Source: an uncultured Eggerthellaceae bacterium
Lineage (GTDB): Bacteria; Actinomycetota; Coriobacteriia; Coriobacteriales; Eggerthellaceae
NCBI GenBank assembly: GCA_947564425.1
Contig: CANOBU010000002.1
Span: 1-59,805 of the forward strand
Direction of reading: 5' to 3'
Length of the DNA stretch: 59,805 nt
Of the stretch, positions 25,853 to 33,967 are shown one piece after another. Under the pieces are notes generated by a model, which saw nothing but the letters and a program-made list of their open reading frames with translations, ran no database searches and had not been told where the DNA came from. The position numbers were made by a program, and so were the translations under genes. Positions within the stretch are counted from its first letter, which is position 1. Every line of letters starts with the position of its first letter.

Positions 25853-26215
25853 GCCAAACCTCCAGATCGCCGAGCCCTCAAACAGCAGGATCCCGAGATG
25901 CGATCCGCCGCCGATTGCAAGCCATGCGCTCGAAACCCAGGGCCGGATCCGCAGCCGGCCATCAGGCTGGGTCCCAGCAAACCGATCCGGCGTCTCGCGC
26001 CAGGGTTCCTTCGGCCACCCTATCGGCTCCCTTCCTCGCTCTGCAGCTGCAGCACCCGATTGCTCCCGCACCGGTTGCTGCAGCTGCAACCCTTCCTGCG
26101 GGCGATCATGCGAGAATCCTGCCATTTCCAAAGAAACCTCTGTCAACTGCGCAAGAATCCTATGGCGGCTTATGCAGGGAATCCGTTGGAGCCATGCTGC
26201 ACAACGGAGGTCCGA

Positions 26216-27400
26216 ATGGTGAAACGCCCCCTGTATGCTTCATCCATGGATCTTTTCATCGGCAACATATCCGCTATGGCCTATTGGTGCAAAACTCCCG
26301 TGGGAATAGATAGATCGACGACGCGGACATCGCTGCACTACCTCAAAAACCCCATCACAACCCTGAAGGCTTTGAAAAAAGCGGCCATCGATGCAGATTC
26401 GCTGGGGACAGCTCCACTCCATATCTACGCAACACCATCCTCCCTACGCCGCCCGTCACAGCAGCTGATCTGCCATCTTGCCACCCAGCCTTTTCCGGTA
26501 AGCGCATTCCGCCGGCTCACGCGGCACGTCCTCATAGCCTCACCGGAATTGAGCTTCCTCGAGATGGCCGCCTCGCTGCCACTGCCGAAGCTCATCGAGT
26601 ACGGCTACCTCCTCTGCGGCACCTACTGCCTCGACCCCTCGACGACGTCGGGCAACAACCGGCCGCCGCTCACGACGGTAGCGAAATTGAAAAGCTTCCT
26701 TGAAGCCGCCGGAACTCGCCGAGGCTGCGCCCTTGCACGACGCGCCTTGGGACTGATTCAGGAAGGATCAGCGTCGCCCCGCGAGACGAAAACAGCCCTG
26801 CTGCTATGTCTTCCCATGAAAATGGGTGGTTACGGCCTACCGCGGGCCCAGTTGAATCGCACCATCGAATTCACCGACCGCGAACGGTTGCTATTCGGCA
26901 GAAACGCCACCGTACCGGATCTATACTGGCCCCAGCAGAAGGTCGCCCTCGAATACGACGGCGAAAAGCATCACTCGGAAAGCCGCGCCCTTTCGCACGA
27001 CCGCCAGAAGGAGAGTAATCTGGCCTATCGGGGCATTACCGTCTTACGTCTTGACAAGCACCAGATGAGCAACGCCTATCAGGTTTACGTGGTGGCCCGC
27101 AAGGTTGCGCGGTCTTTAGGTCGTCGGCTAGCCGAACCGACGGCGAACCAATGGGAAAACCATCGCAGGCTATTCGCCATCATCATGAGAACCCGTACCC
27201 TCCCTAACCCGATGCGCCGACGCCCGCCCCCTGGTACCGGGATTCACCGCGACAAGCCCCGCCACCCATCACCGCCGCGCCGCACAACCGAGCATTCGGT
27301 GCGTTCCAAACCCTTCGATGCCGGTCGATACCGCACAAGACACTCCAATGCCAGCCATCTCGGCAAACATGAGCTCTGCTGCCGGACGCCACCAGGATGA
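26216..27400 (+). CDS. DUF559/Vsr-like endonuclease-domain protein
   Basis: A 394-residue protein. The N-terminal part (MDLFIGNISAMAYWCKTP..., LASPELSFLEMA-like ASPELSFLEMAASL) resembles the AbiEi-type/'DUF559' proteins of actinobacteria; the C-terminal part has a PD-(D/E)XK-type core, VPDLYWPQQKVALEYDG followed by EKHHSESRALSHDRQ and ITVLRLDK, with the D-x(n)-E-x-D spacing of Vsr-like nucleases. I choose the ATG at 26216 because CGGAGG stands 5 bp before it; the frame is open from 25847 but the leading 120 codons cover repeat DNA. The last ~60 residues (from about GTGIHRD) look like read-through into non-coding sequence. The gene lies alone between two blocks of CCCATTATGYGTTT boxes and within a 57-bp direct repeat. 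The biological role is unknown. Confidence 0.7.
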   Translation: MVKRPLYASSMDLFIGNISAMAYWCKTPVGIDRSTTRTSLHYLKNPITTLKALKKAAIDADSLGTAPLHIYATPSSLRRPSQQLICHLATQPFPVSAFRRLTRHVLIASPELSFLEMAASLPLPKLIEYGYLLCGTYCLDPSTTSGNNRPPLTTVAKLKSFLEAAGTRRGCALARRALGLIQEGSASPRETKTALLLCLPMKMGGYGLPRAQLNRTIEFTDRERLLFGRNATVPDLYWPQQKVALEYDGEKHHSESRALSHDRQKESNLAYRGITVLRLDKHQMSNAYQVYVVARKVARSLGRRLAEPTANQWENHRRLFAIIMRTRTLPNPMRRRPPPGTGIHRDKPRHPSPPRRTTEHSVRSKPFDAGRYRTRHSNASHLGKHELCCRTPPG

Positions 27401-27550
27401 ACGATCCCGCCGCCCCGTATCGGACAGCGAGCCATTCCAGAAATGGTTGCGGGACGCTCAGCTGCGACCCGCATTCAACCTCGCGCCTATTACTGGGTTG
27501 CCAGGTTGTCAGGCTTCCGCCATCAAAAGAGCACTGTTTCCCGGCTGATG

Positions 27551-27815
27551 GGTTGATTGGCCCATTATGCGTTTCCCATCGAAATCTGCGGAAATCGAGG
27601 ATGCTTTCTGAGGTTCGGCTGCCCATTATGCGTTTTTGGAGCGCATTGATTCAAACGCGGAGGAAAGGGCGCCCGCTTCCCCAGGTGAGGCTTCCGACCG
27701 ACGGCCAGAAAGCGCCAACGGAAAACGCGAAACACATAATGGGCAGCCGAACTCCCGAAATGCCCTCTCTAGAACGCAAGGGAGCACTCGAAACGCATAA
27801 TGGGCGCCCTAACAA
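27551..27815. repeat. Inverted-repeat block with four CCCATTATGYGTTT boxes (right of the nuclease gene)
   Basis: Boxes are forward at 27561-27575 and 27621-27637, and inverted at 27729-27744 and 27789-27805. The inner pair lies in GTTCGGCTGCCCATTATG arms. The outer pair shares GGTTG-n-CCCATTATGCGTTTC. The same two-box half-element thus occurs twice here and twice in the left block. 27401-27550 has no gene. Confidence 0.85.
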
Positions 27816-27884
27816 CCGAGATAGGGTGACGGAGCGAAGCCAGGTAAAGGGTTGCCAAGCCTACGCCCCCGCAGCCGAGCACGC

Positions 27885-27978
27885 CGCCCGATGGTCGGCA
27901 TACCCCCGCAACCCTGGAGGAGCCCCTCAGGCAGCGGGCGATCAGCACACCGCCGATGGTCGGCACATCCCCGCAACC
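27885..27978. repeat. Two 28-bp direct repeats
   Basis: CGCC(C)GATGGTCGGCA..CCCCGCAACC at 27885-27913 and 27951-27978, 66 bp apart, between the right block and the second 57-bp copy. Function unknown. Confidence 0.7.
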
Positions 27979-28000
27979 GGATGCAGTCGCGGAACTCCGA

Positions 28001-28057
28001 CGGGCCGAAGCGCCGAGCGAGCAGCCCGCCCCGCCCATCGATTCCTTGGAGTAGCAA
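28001..28057. repeat. 57-bp direct repeat, copy 2
   Basis: Identical to 25195-25251 except two positions. It even keeps the frame, ending APPIDSLE and a TAG stop, so it is either the tail of a lost paralogue of the surface gene or an attachment-like duplication. Confidence 0.95.
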
Positions 28058-28119
28058 GACAGCCGGAAAATCGGAACGGCGGCATCCGCAGCTCCGCCCC
28101 ATCAGGTCCTGAGAAACGG

Positions 28120-28143
28120 TGGCCCCGGGATATCCCGGGGCCA
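28120..28143 (-). terminator. Perfect 24-bp palindrome after korC
   Basis: TGGCCCCGGGAT/ATCCCGGGGCCA lies 28 bp after the korC stop on the minus strand. It is a strong hairpin candidate for the end of the kor transcript but has no U-tract. Confidence 0.5.
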
Positions 28144-28171
28144 ACGCACATAAATGCAGCACTTTGCTGCC

Positions 28172-28705
28172 TTACAGGTTGAAGCCGAGCTCTAGGGCCT
28201 GCAGGTTGTTCTCGACCATCTGGGCTTTGCGGGCGGGAACCGCTTTGCGGATGGCGGCCTCCATGGTCTCCCGCGAGCACAGGGCCGTCTCCTTCAGCAC
28301 CTTGCCCACCAGCACTATATTCGCCAGGCCCTTCAAGCCGGCGTCCTCGGCCAGCTCGGTGGCGGGATGGGCGAACACCTCGATATCCTCCCGCTGCGGC
28401 AGGCGGTTCACCAGCGAAGTGTCGGCGAACACCTTGGCGCCGGGCACCACCGCCTCCTCGAATTTCACCAAAGAGGGCTGATTCATGGCCACCAGCACAT
28501 TGGGGTTCATGATAAGGGGGCTTCCGATGGGCTCGTCGCTCAGCGTGACCGAGCAGTTGGCCGTGCCGCCGCGCATCTCGGGCCCGTAAGAGGGCAGCCA
28601 CGACACCTCGCGGCCATCGATCAGACCGGCGTTTGCCACCACTTTGCCGGCGAACAGCAGCCCCTGGCCGCCGAAGCCGGCGAATACCACACGCAGCTCT
28701 TCCAT
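28172..28705 (-). CDS. korC: 2-oxoacid:ferredoxin oxidoreductase, gamma subunit
   Basis: A 177-residue gamma-type domain (MEELRVVFAGFGGQGLLFAG, YGPEMRGGTANCSV, IMNPNVLVAMNQPSL). It is the last of four subunits that oxidise a 2-oxoacid to acyl-CoA and reduce ferredoxin. The ATG at 28705 overlaps the korB stop by one base (TAATG). The 'kor' (2-oxoglutarate) name follows the four-subunit gene layout and sequence style; branched-chain 2-oxoacids (vor) cannot be ruled out. Confidence 0.9.
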   Translation of the reverse strand: MEELRVVFAGFGGQGLLFAGKVVANAGLIDGREVSWLPSYGPEMRGGTANCSVTLSDEPIGSPLIMNPNVLVAMNQPSLVKFEEAVVPGAKVFADTSLVNRLPQREDIEVFAHPATELAEDAGLKGLANIVLVGKVLKETALCSRETMEAAIRKAVPARKAQMVENNLQALELGFNL

Positions 28706-29538
28706 TAGCGGGCACCTCCCTGGGATGCGATGGGGCAATCGGCCGCCCGGGCCGCCGCTGCTTCCGCCGCATCGGCGAAGCCCTCGGCCACCACATCGCG
28801 GTAGACGCCCAGCGGGTAATAGGGCAGCATGTTCTCGCGCATCCACTCGAAGGAGTCCTGCGGCGTCATGCCCCAGTTGGTGGGGCAGGTGGCCACCACC
28901 TCTACCAGCGAGTAGCCGATGCCGTCCACTTGGTTCTGGAAGGCCTTGCGGATGGCTTTCTTGGCCTGCCGGATATGGGCCGGCGTATCCACGGTGACGC
29001 GCTCCAGATATGCCACGCCATCCAGAGAGCTCAGCAGTTCGCACACGCGCACCGGGTATCCAGCCGTAGCCACATCGCGCCCATAGGGCGAGGTCTGGGT
29101 CACTTGGTTGGGCAGGCTGGTGGGAGCCATCTGGCCGCCGGTCATGCCGTAGATGGCATTGTTGATGAAGATGACGGTGATTTGCTCGCCGCGGGTGGCC
29201 GCATGGATGGTTTCGGCCATGCCGATGGAGGCCAGGTCGCCATCGCCCTGGTAGGCGAATACGATGTTATCCGGGTTCACGCGCTTAAGGCCCGTCGCCA
29301 CCGCCGGGGCCCGGCCGTGGGCCGCCTCTACGAAATCGCAGCCGAAGAACTGGTACATCATGACCGAGCAGCCCACCGGCGATACGCCGATGGTGGTGCC
29401 CTCGATGCCCAGCTCGTCGATCACTTCCGCCACCAGGCGGTTCACCGTGCCGTGGGCGCAGCCCGGGCAGTAGTTGGTAACCACCGGCAGCAGGGATTTC
29501 GGTCGCTCGTATTTCAGCGTTTCCGTTTGCTCCGCCAT
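28705..29538 (-). CDS. korB: 2-oxoacid:ferredoxin oxidoreductase, beta (TPP-binding) subunit
   Basis: A 277-residue subunit with the TPP-binding features NYCPGCAHG, GVSPVGCSV and GDGDLASIG, followed by NNAIYGMTGGQMAPTS. This is the catalytic carbanion-forming subunit with one [4Fe-4S] cluster. I choose the ATG at 29538, 1 bp past the korA stop; a GTG three codons earlier is possible. The kor genes are tightly packed in the order D-A-B-C. Confidence 0.93.
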   Translation of the reverse strand: MAEQTETLKYERPKSLLPVVTNYCPGCAHGTVNRLVAEVIDELGIEGTTIGVSPVGCSVMMYQFFGCDFVEAAHGRAPAVATGLKRVNPDNIVFAYQGDGDLASIGMAETIHAATRGEQITVIFINNAIYGMTGGQMAPTSLPNQVTQTSPYGRDVATAGYPVRVCELLSSLDGVAYLERVTVDTPAHIRQAKKAIRKAFQNQVDGIGYSLVEVVATCPTNWGMTPQDSFEWMRENMLPYYPLGVYRDVVAEGFADAAEAAAARAADCPIASQGGAR

Positions 29539-29539
29539 G

Positions 29540-30610
29540 CTATTCACCCAGCCTCTCGTCGATGGCGCGAATCTGCTCCAGCACCTCGTCCGGCGTGGGG
29601 ATCACGCCGCCGGTACGGCCGTAGAACTCCACCGGTGCGCGGCCTTCCACGACCAGGCGCACGTCCTCCACCATCTGGCCCATGTTCATCTCCACCGTGA
29701 GGTACGCCTTGGCATGGCCCACGGTGGCCGCCAGGGCCTCCACCGGGAAGGGCCATAGCGTGATGGGGCGGAACAAACCCGCCTTGATGCCCTGCTTGCG
29801 GGCCTCCTTCACGGCGCTGCGGGCGATGCGCGAGCTGGCGCCGAAAGCCACTACGATGATGTCGGCATCGTCGCAATCGACCTCTTCGCTCAGGGCCTCC
29901 TCGCGCTTGATGATGTCGTAGCGCTCGAAGCGCTCGAAATTGGTGCGCTCCAACTCCTCGGCCGACAAGTACAGCGAGTTAGCCACGTTGTGCTCGCGCT
30001 GACCCCGGTGGCCCGTGGTGGCCCACGGCTTCTCGGGCAGCTCGGTACGCGGCTCCGGCAGGCTCACCGGCTCCATCATCTGGCCCAGCATGCCGTCGCC
30101 CAGGATCATAACCGGCGTGCGGTACTTATCGGCCACATCGAAGGCCTTATAGGAGAGGTCGGCCATCTCCTGCACCGTGGCCGGGGCGTACACCACCATG
30201 TGGTAGTCGCCGTGGCCCAAGGCCCGCGTGGCCTGCCAGTAGTCCGACTGGGACGGCTGGATGGAGCCCAAGCCGGGGCCGCCGCGCTCGATGTTCACGA
30301 TGAGGCACGGCAGGTCGGCGCCGGCGATATAGGACACGCCCTCGCTCTTCAGGGAGATCCCCGGCGAGGAGGACGAGGTCATAACCCGCGCACCGGCGGC
30401 GGCGGCGCCGTACACCATGTTGATGGCGGCCACCTCGCTTTCCGCCTGCAGGTATGTGCCCTCCACCTTCGGCATGCGCTTCGACATATAGGCCGCCAGC
30501 TCCGTCTGGGGCGTGATGGGGTACCCGAAGAAGAAGCGGCATCCGGCGCGGATGGCGCTCTCGGCGATGGCCTCGTTGCCTTTCATGAGCACTTTCTCGT
30601 TCTGCGCCAT
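29540..30610 (-). CDS. korA: 2-oxoacid:ferredoxin oxidoreductase, alpha subunit
   Basis: A 356-residue subunit: [63 protein letters not shown] and the domain that binds CoA ([12 protein letters not shown]). Start ATG at 30610, preceded by AAAGGGGGT. It forms the active site with KorB. Reduced ferredoxin made here could feed the hydrogenase encoded 10 kb away. Length is normal for the short-form alpha subunit. Confidence 0.93.
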   Translation of the reverse strand: MAQNEKVLMKGNEAIAESAIRAGCRFFFGYPITPQTELAAYMSKRMPKVEGTYLQAESEVAAINMVYGAAAAGARVMTSSSSPGISLKSEGVSYIAGADLPCLIVNIERGGPGLGSIQPSQSDYWQATRALGHGDYHMVVYAPATVQEMADLSYKAFDVADKYRTPVMILGDGMLGQMMEPVSLPEPRTELPEKPWATTGHRGQREHNVANSLYLSAEELERTNFERFERYDIIKREEALSEEVDCDDADIIVVAFGASSRIARSAVKEARKQGIKAGLFRPITLWPFPVEALAATVGHAKAYLTVEMNMGQMVEDVRLVVEGRAPVEFYGRTGGVIPTPDEVLEQIRAIDERLGE

Positions 30611-30623
30611 GGCAACCCCCTTT

Positions 30624-30830
30624 CTATTTCCAAACCGTGATGGCCACATCGGGGCACACCACCGCGCAGGTGGCGCATCCGATGCATTGGCTCTGATCGA
30701 TGCAATGGGCCGGATGATAGCCCTTGTCGGTGATAGCGCTGTTGTCGAGCTCCAGGATGTGCTTCGGGCACACATCGGTGCACAGGCCGCAGCCCTTGCA
30801 GAAGAACTCGTCGATCTCTACTCGTGCCAT
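30624..30830 (-). CDS. korD: 2-oxoacid:ferredoxin oxidoreductase, delta (2x[4Fe-4S] ferredoxin) subunit
   Basis: A 68-residue ferredoxin with [12 protein letters not shown] and [12 protein letters not shown], the usual two motifs of KorD. I choose the ATG at 30830, preceded by GAGGGAGAC; a longer frame from 30899 lacks homology. It is the first gene of the kor operon, 13 bp before korA. Confidence 0.93.
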   Translation of the reverse strand: MARVEIDEFFCKGCGLCTDVCPKHILELDNSAITDKGYHPAHCIDQSQCIGCATCAVVCPDVAITVWK

Positions 30831-31265
30831 AGTCTCCCTCTCAGATTCCTCCGGGATGCCCCGCGCCCATCCGCCCCGATGCCGCAAGCCGGCAGGCATA
30901 TCAGGCGCTCCGGCGGCGGATGCTGCATTGCGGGTTTGCAGACGCCCATTTTCACACAGCTGCGCGGATTCGGGGGAAATCCCTCGGTGAACGCCACAAG
31001 CTCTGCGAAAACCCCATGTAAACGGCAGCTTTCAGGGGGCCGGGGGCTATGGGCGGCGGTACGAGTTTCCAGGCGCTCCCCCGGCGCCGCAGGCCGAGGC
31101 CGCTAGCACCGGCGATGCCGGAATTCCGAACGGCTTTCGGAGGCGAGGGCCGAAAGCTGTCGGCGGCGCCGCAGGGGCGGTGCGACCGCAAGGCATCCCG
31201 GCATCCCATCGCCCCCTCCCGCGACGGCTCCCTGTGGTATAAACAAGGAGCATCCGAGGAGGACC
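30831..31265. other. Divergent intergenic region, korDABC / ribF-like
   Basis: 435 bp between divergent starts. At about 30936-30958 it reads GTTTGCAGACGCCCATT, close to the GGAGTTCAGACGCCCATT arm of the 25.6-kb block, suggesting a degenerate half-element. Nothing else is recognised. Confidence 0.45.
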
Positions 31266-31823
31266 ATGACCCGCTACAGCATCGATACCGGCTTCGACCC
31301 CGCCTTATTCGCGGGATCATCCTGCGCCTTCGGGGTATTCGACGGGCTGCATAGGGGCCACCGGTTCCTCATCGACCAGGCGTGCGCTACGGCCGGCGAC
31401 GGCCGCAGCATGGCGATCACCTTCGACCGCGACCCCGACGAGCTGTTCCATCCGGGGCGCTTGCAAAAGCTCATGACCAACGAGGACCGCTTGGCGGCGC
31501 TGGAGGCCAGCGGCGTTGACGACCTGGTGATATTGCCCTCTACCCCCGAGTTCTTCTCCCTCGAACCGCTTGCCTTCCTGAAGGAGGTATTCGACCCGGC
31601 GCCCCCCGCCCATCTGCACGTGGGCGAGAACTTCCGCTTCGGCGCCAAAGCAGCGGGCACCGTAGACACATTGCGGCGCTGGGGTGCGGTATCGGGCACG
31701 AGGATTCACAGCCACCCGTTGGTCAACGCCGACGGCACGCCCATCAGCTCCACGCGCATCCGGTTGCTGCTGCAAGAGAGCAACGACCGAGAAGCCCGCA
31801 AGCTCCTCGGCCACGACCTATAG
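31266..31823 (+). CDS. FAD synthetase-type adenylyltransferase (RibF N-terminal domain only)
   Basis: A 185-residue protein matching only the N-terminal nucleotidyltransferase half of RibF: GVFDGLHRGHRFLI carries the GxHxGH motif, then FDRDPDELFHP, VGENFRFGAKAAG and the ISSTRIR motif. The riboflavin kinase domain that normally follows (about 120 residues) is missing; the frame ends cleanly with a stop. It would attach AMP to FMN, if active, but a separate kinase would be needed. Start ATG at 31266 after GAGGAGG. It stands alone. Confidence 0.85.
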   Translation: MTRYSIDTGFDPALFAGSSCAFGVFDGLHRGHRFLIDQACATAGDGRSMAITFDRDPDELFHPGRLQKLMTNEDRLAALEASGVDDLVILPSTPEFFSLEPLAFLKEVFDPAPPAHLHVGENFRFGAKAAGTVDTLRRWGAVSGTRIHSHPLVNADGTPISSTRIRLLLQESNDREARKLLGHDL

Positions 31824-32136
31824 CAGCCCCGGAGCACTGGCGCCATCGCAGGGAACCGGGCCATCCCGCCCTATGGGGTATTTCGGGTAGGCGGCCCCAT
31901 GGGGCATTTCGGGCGAGCCATCCCCGCCGAGCACACCCCGGATTGCCTTTTCGCGGGCATCCACCAACGGTTAGGCCCTGGATGCAATACGCGGATGGGG
32001 GCAGGCGCGTCCAGGGGGCAGAGGCCCGGAGCCTCGGCGGCGGTGGGTGCCGCGATGGTGTCGGGGGTTGCACCCAGGAGCCCGAAGCTGCAGGGCTGGC
32101 CCAAAGCGGCACGGCGCTCCCGGAAAGCAAGCGCCC
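31824..32136. other. Gene-free region
   Basis: Some 310 bp between convergent genes. The only structure seen is a pair of YATGGGGYATTTCGGG repeats at 31872-31887 and 31898-31913. Confidence 0.5.
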
Positions 32137-33288
32137 CTACCAGCACAGCTGGCACAGGGTGCAGCCCTCAAGGAGCAGGTCATCCACTAAGCCGGTGAAA
32201 TCCTGCTTGTTCGAATCCTTCATACGCGACACCGCCGTGCAACCGGGCTGGTGAACCTTCCCGGTGTTGGTGTTGAGGATGCAATGGTGCTCACCCACGG
32301 CCGCAGAGGCCCCGTCCGCCGCGACGGCGCATCCGTGGTGGCCCTGCCCGTGATGGCCTCCGGCGATGCAGCCGGCACCCGCTGCCGCGCCGGGAACGGT
32401 GACAGCCGCATCGGCCTGGGCGTCGGTTACGAGATCCCCCGCCGCCATCGGCTCCGCACCCTCAACGGAGCCCGTCGCCGCCGGCTCCTCCGCCGCAGCC
32501 CGCTGGTTCACGCCCGTGGCGTAATCCAGCTGGATTCCCGGCTGCACGTTGAACATGAACTCGTTCACGCATATCGTCCGGCCGCCGTCCTCGATGGAGA
32601 ACGCCTCGTATTGCACGCCGCGGGCCAAAAGCTCGTTGCCGGCGAAAACAGGGGTCACCCGCACCAGCACGTGGTTGCCCGTATTGCGGATATAGGCCAG
32701 GATGCGGTTCTCCACGCTCTGCATAGCCCCCTGGTTCATGGAGGCGGTGCCGGTTATGAGGTTGCGCGGATTGTCGTTTTCGGCGCCCAGGCTCCAGGCG
32801 ATCAAGTGGCTGCGGTTGTACAAGCTGCTATCGGGCAGGTCCTCGTAGCGCCCCTGCACCCAACCCGTGGGCTTGATGGCCGAGATATTCCCGCGCTTCT
32901 CGCCATTGGCCGGGCGCGTATCATCGCTGACCAGGGCGAAAGCCGTTCCGCATCGCCCCAGCGCATCCAGGGGCGCGTAGTCCTCGAAGGTCGGCCGGTC
33001 CAGATCCTCCTCGGTGAAGGCGGGCACGCCGCCGTTGACCTCGACCGAGGGCTCCCCCTCGTAGGCGGGGATGCTATCGGCGGTTATGCGCCCCGCGGAC
33101 TCTTCGGAAAAGGGAAGGGAAGGTGCCGCAACGCCGGCGCTCCGGGCCGACGCCTCGGCAGCGGGCGCCTCCCCGAGAGCCGCCTGGACCCCGCCGCAGC
33201 CCGAGATCCCCAGGCAGGTGAGGACCAGCAGCAACGCCGCCGCAAACCGCACCGCCGCGCCGCTCTCCCATCGCAGTACCTTATTCAT
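32137..33288 (-). CDS. DNA/RNA non-specific endonuclease lipoprotein (EndA-like)
   Basis: A 383-residue lipoprotein (signal to the lipobox ISGC, Cys31). The nuclease core contains NRSHLIAWSLGAENDNPRN (the DRGH-type motif with Asn-Arg-Ser-His), NLITGTASMNQGAMQSVENR and VRVTPVFAGNELLARGVQYEA, typical of the EndA/NucA family that degrades extracellular DNA. A low-complexity His/Ala/Gly stretch follows, and the last 50 residues (CILNTNTGKVHQPGC, then KxDF and GCTLCQLCW) form the small Ada-like zinc-binding tail common in secreted nucleases. I choose the ATG at 33288, preceded by GGGAGGTG. It probably works at the cell surface for nutrient uptake from DNA. Confidence 0.85.
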   Translation of the reverse strand: MNKVLRWESGAAVRFAAALLLVLTCLGISGCGGVQAALGEAPAAEASARSAGVAAPSLPFSEESAGRITADSIPAYEGEPSVEVNGGVPAFTEEDLDRPTFEDYAPLDALGRCGTAFALVSDDTRPANGEKRGNISAIKPTGWVQGRYEDLPDSSLYNRSHLIAWSLGAENDNPRNLITGTASMNQGAMQSVENRILAYIRNTGNHVLVRVTPVFAGNELLARGVQYEAFSIEDGGRTICVNEFMFNVQPGIQLDYATGVNQRAAAEEPAATGSVEGAEPMAAGDLVTDAQADAAVTVPGAAAGAGCIAGGHHGQGHHGCAVAADGASAAVGEHHCILNTNTGKVHQPGCTAVSRMKDSNKQDFTGLVDDLLLEGCTLCQLCW

Positions 33289-33348
33289 GAGCACCTCCCA
33301 AGAAAAGCAACGGCCGCCGACCCGGCTCGCCGCAGCGGGCAAGCGGAC

Positions 33349-33888
33349 CTAGGCCAGGGCCGCCAGAAAGACATCCATCTGCTGCTGCAGCGCCCGGGTG
33401 ATATCGATGGGCACGCGCCAGCTCTGCTTCACCGCGTTCTCGTCATGCAAGGTGAAACCCTCATCGCATACCAGCTGCGCTCCCATCACCGGCAATGCCT
33501 GGGCCAGGGCCGCCCGCACATGGGCTCCCGCCGAGCTGCCGGCCACCGTGGTCACCGCCACCATCTTCCCCCGGGAAGCGGCCGTGGCGCGGTCGCCGCC
33601 GCGGGTGGGACGGCTCATCCAGTCCAGGTAGTTCTTCAGGCCACCGGGGATGCTGTGGTTGTATTCCGGGCAGAAGAGCCACAGGCCGCGGGCCTCCTGC
33701 AGCTTCTGGCGTTCGCGCACCACGGCGATAGGCGGCAGAGACTCCTCATCCTCGTTGAGGAAGGGCAGGTCGGCGTATTGGGCGTAGGTAACCTGCACAG
33801 AAGGCGGCAGAAGCCCCGCTGCCTTCTCCATGGCTTTGCGGTTGAAGGAATTCTGGCGCAGCGAACCCGCCGCGAACACGAGCTTCAT
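33349..33888 (-). CDS. NADPH-dependent FMN reductase family protein
   Basis: A 179-residue flavodoxin-like protein with GSLRQNSFNRK for the FMN phosphate, LFCPEYNHSIPGGLKNYLDW, and TTVAGSSAGAH. Members reduce FMN, quinones or azo dyes with NAD(P)H. The physiological substrate is unknown. Start ATG at 33888, preceded by AAAGGGG. Confidence 0.92.
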   Translation of the reverse strand: MKLVFAAGSLRQNSFNRKAMEKAAGLLPPSVQVTYAQYADLPFLNEDEESLPPIAVVRERQKLQEARGLWLFCPEYNHSIPGGLKNYLDWMSRPTRGGDRATAASRGKMVAVTTVAGSSAGAHVRAALAQALPVMGAQLVCDEGFTLHDENAVKQSWRVPIDITRALQQQMDVFLAALA

Positions 33889-33967
33889 CGTCGATGCCCC
33901 TTTCTTCCGTCCCCGATCGATTCGGTCATCCCCTATCTTATCCCATGGAGGGGGGCCGTTTCATCCC

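Noticed and set aside
25847..26215. Longer N-terminus for the nuclease gene
   Set aside because: It covers repeat-block DNA and has no ribosome binding site, while the ATG at 26216 has a good one.
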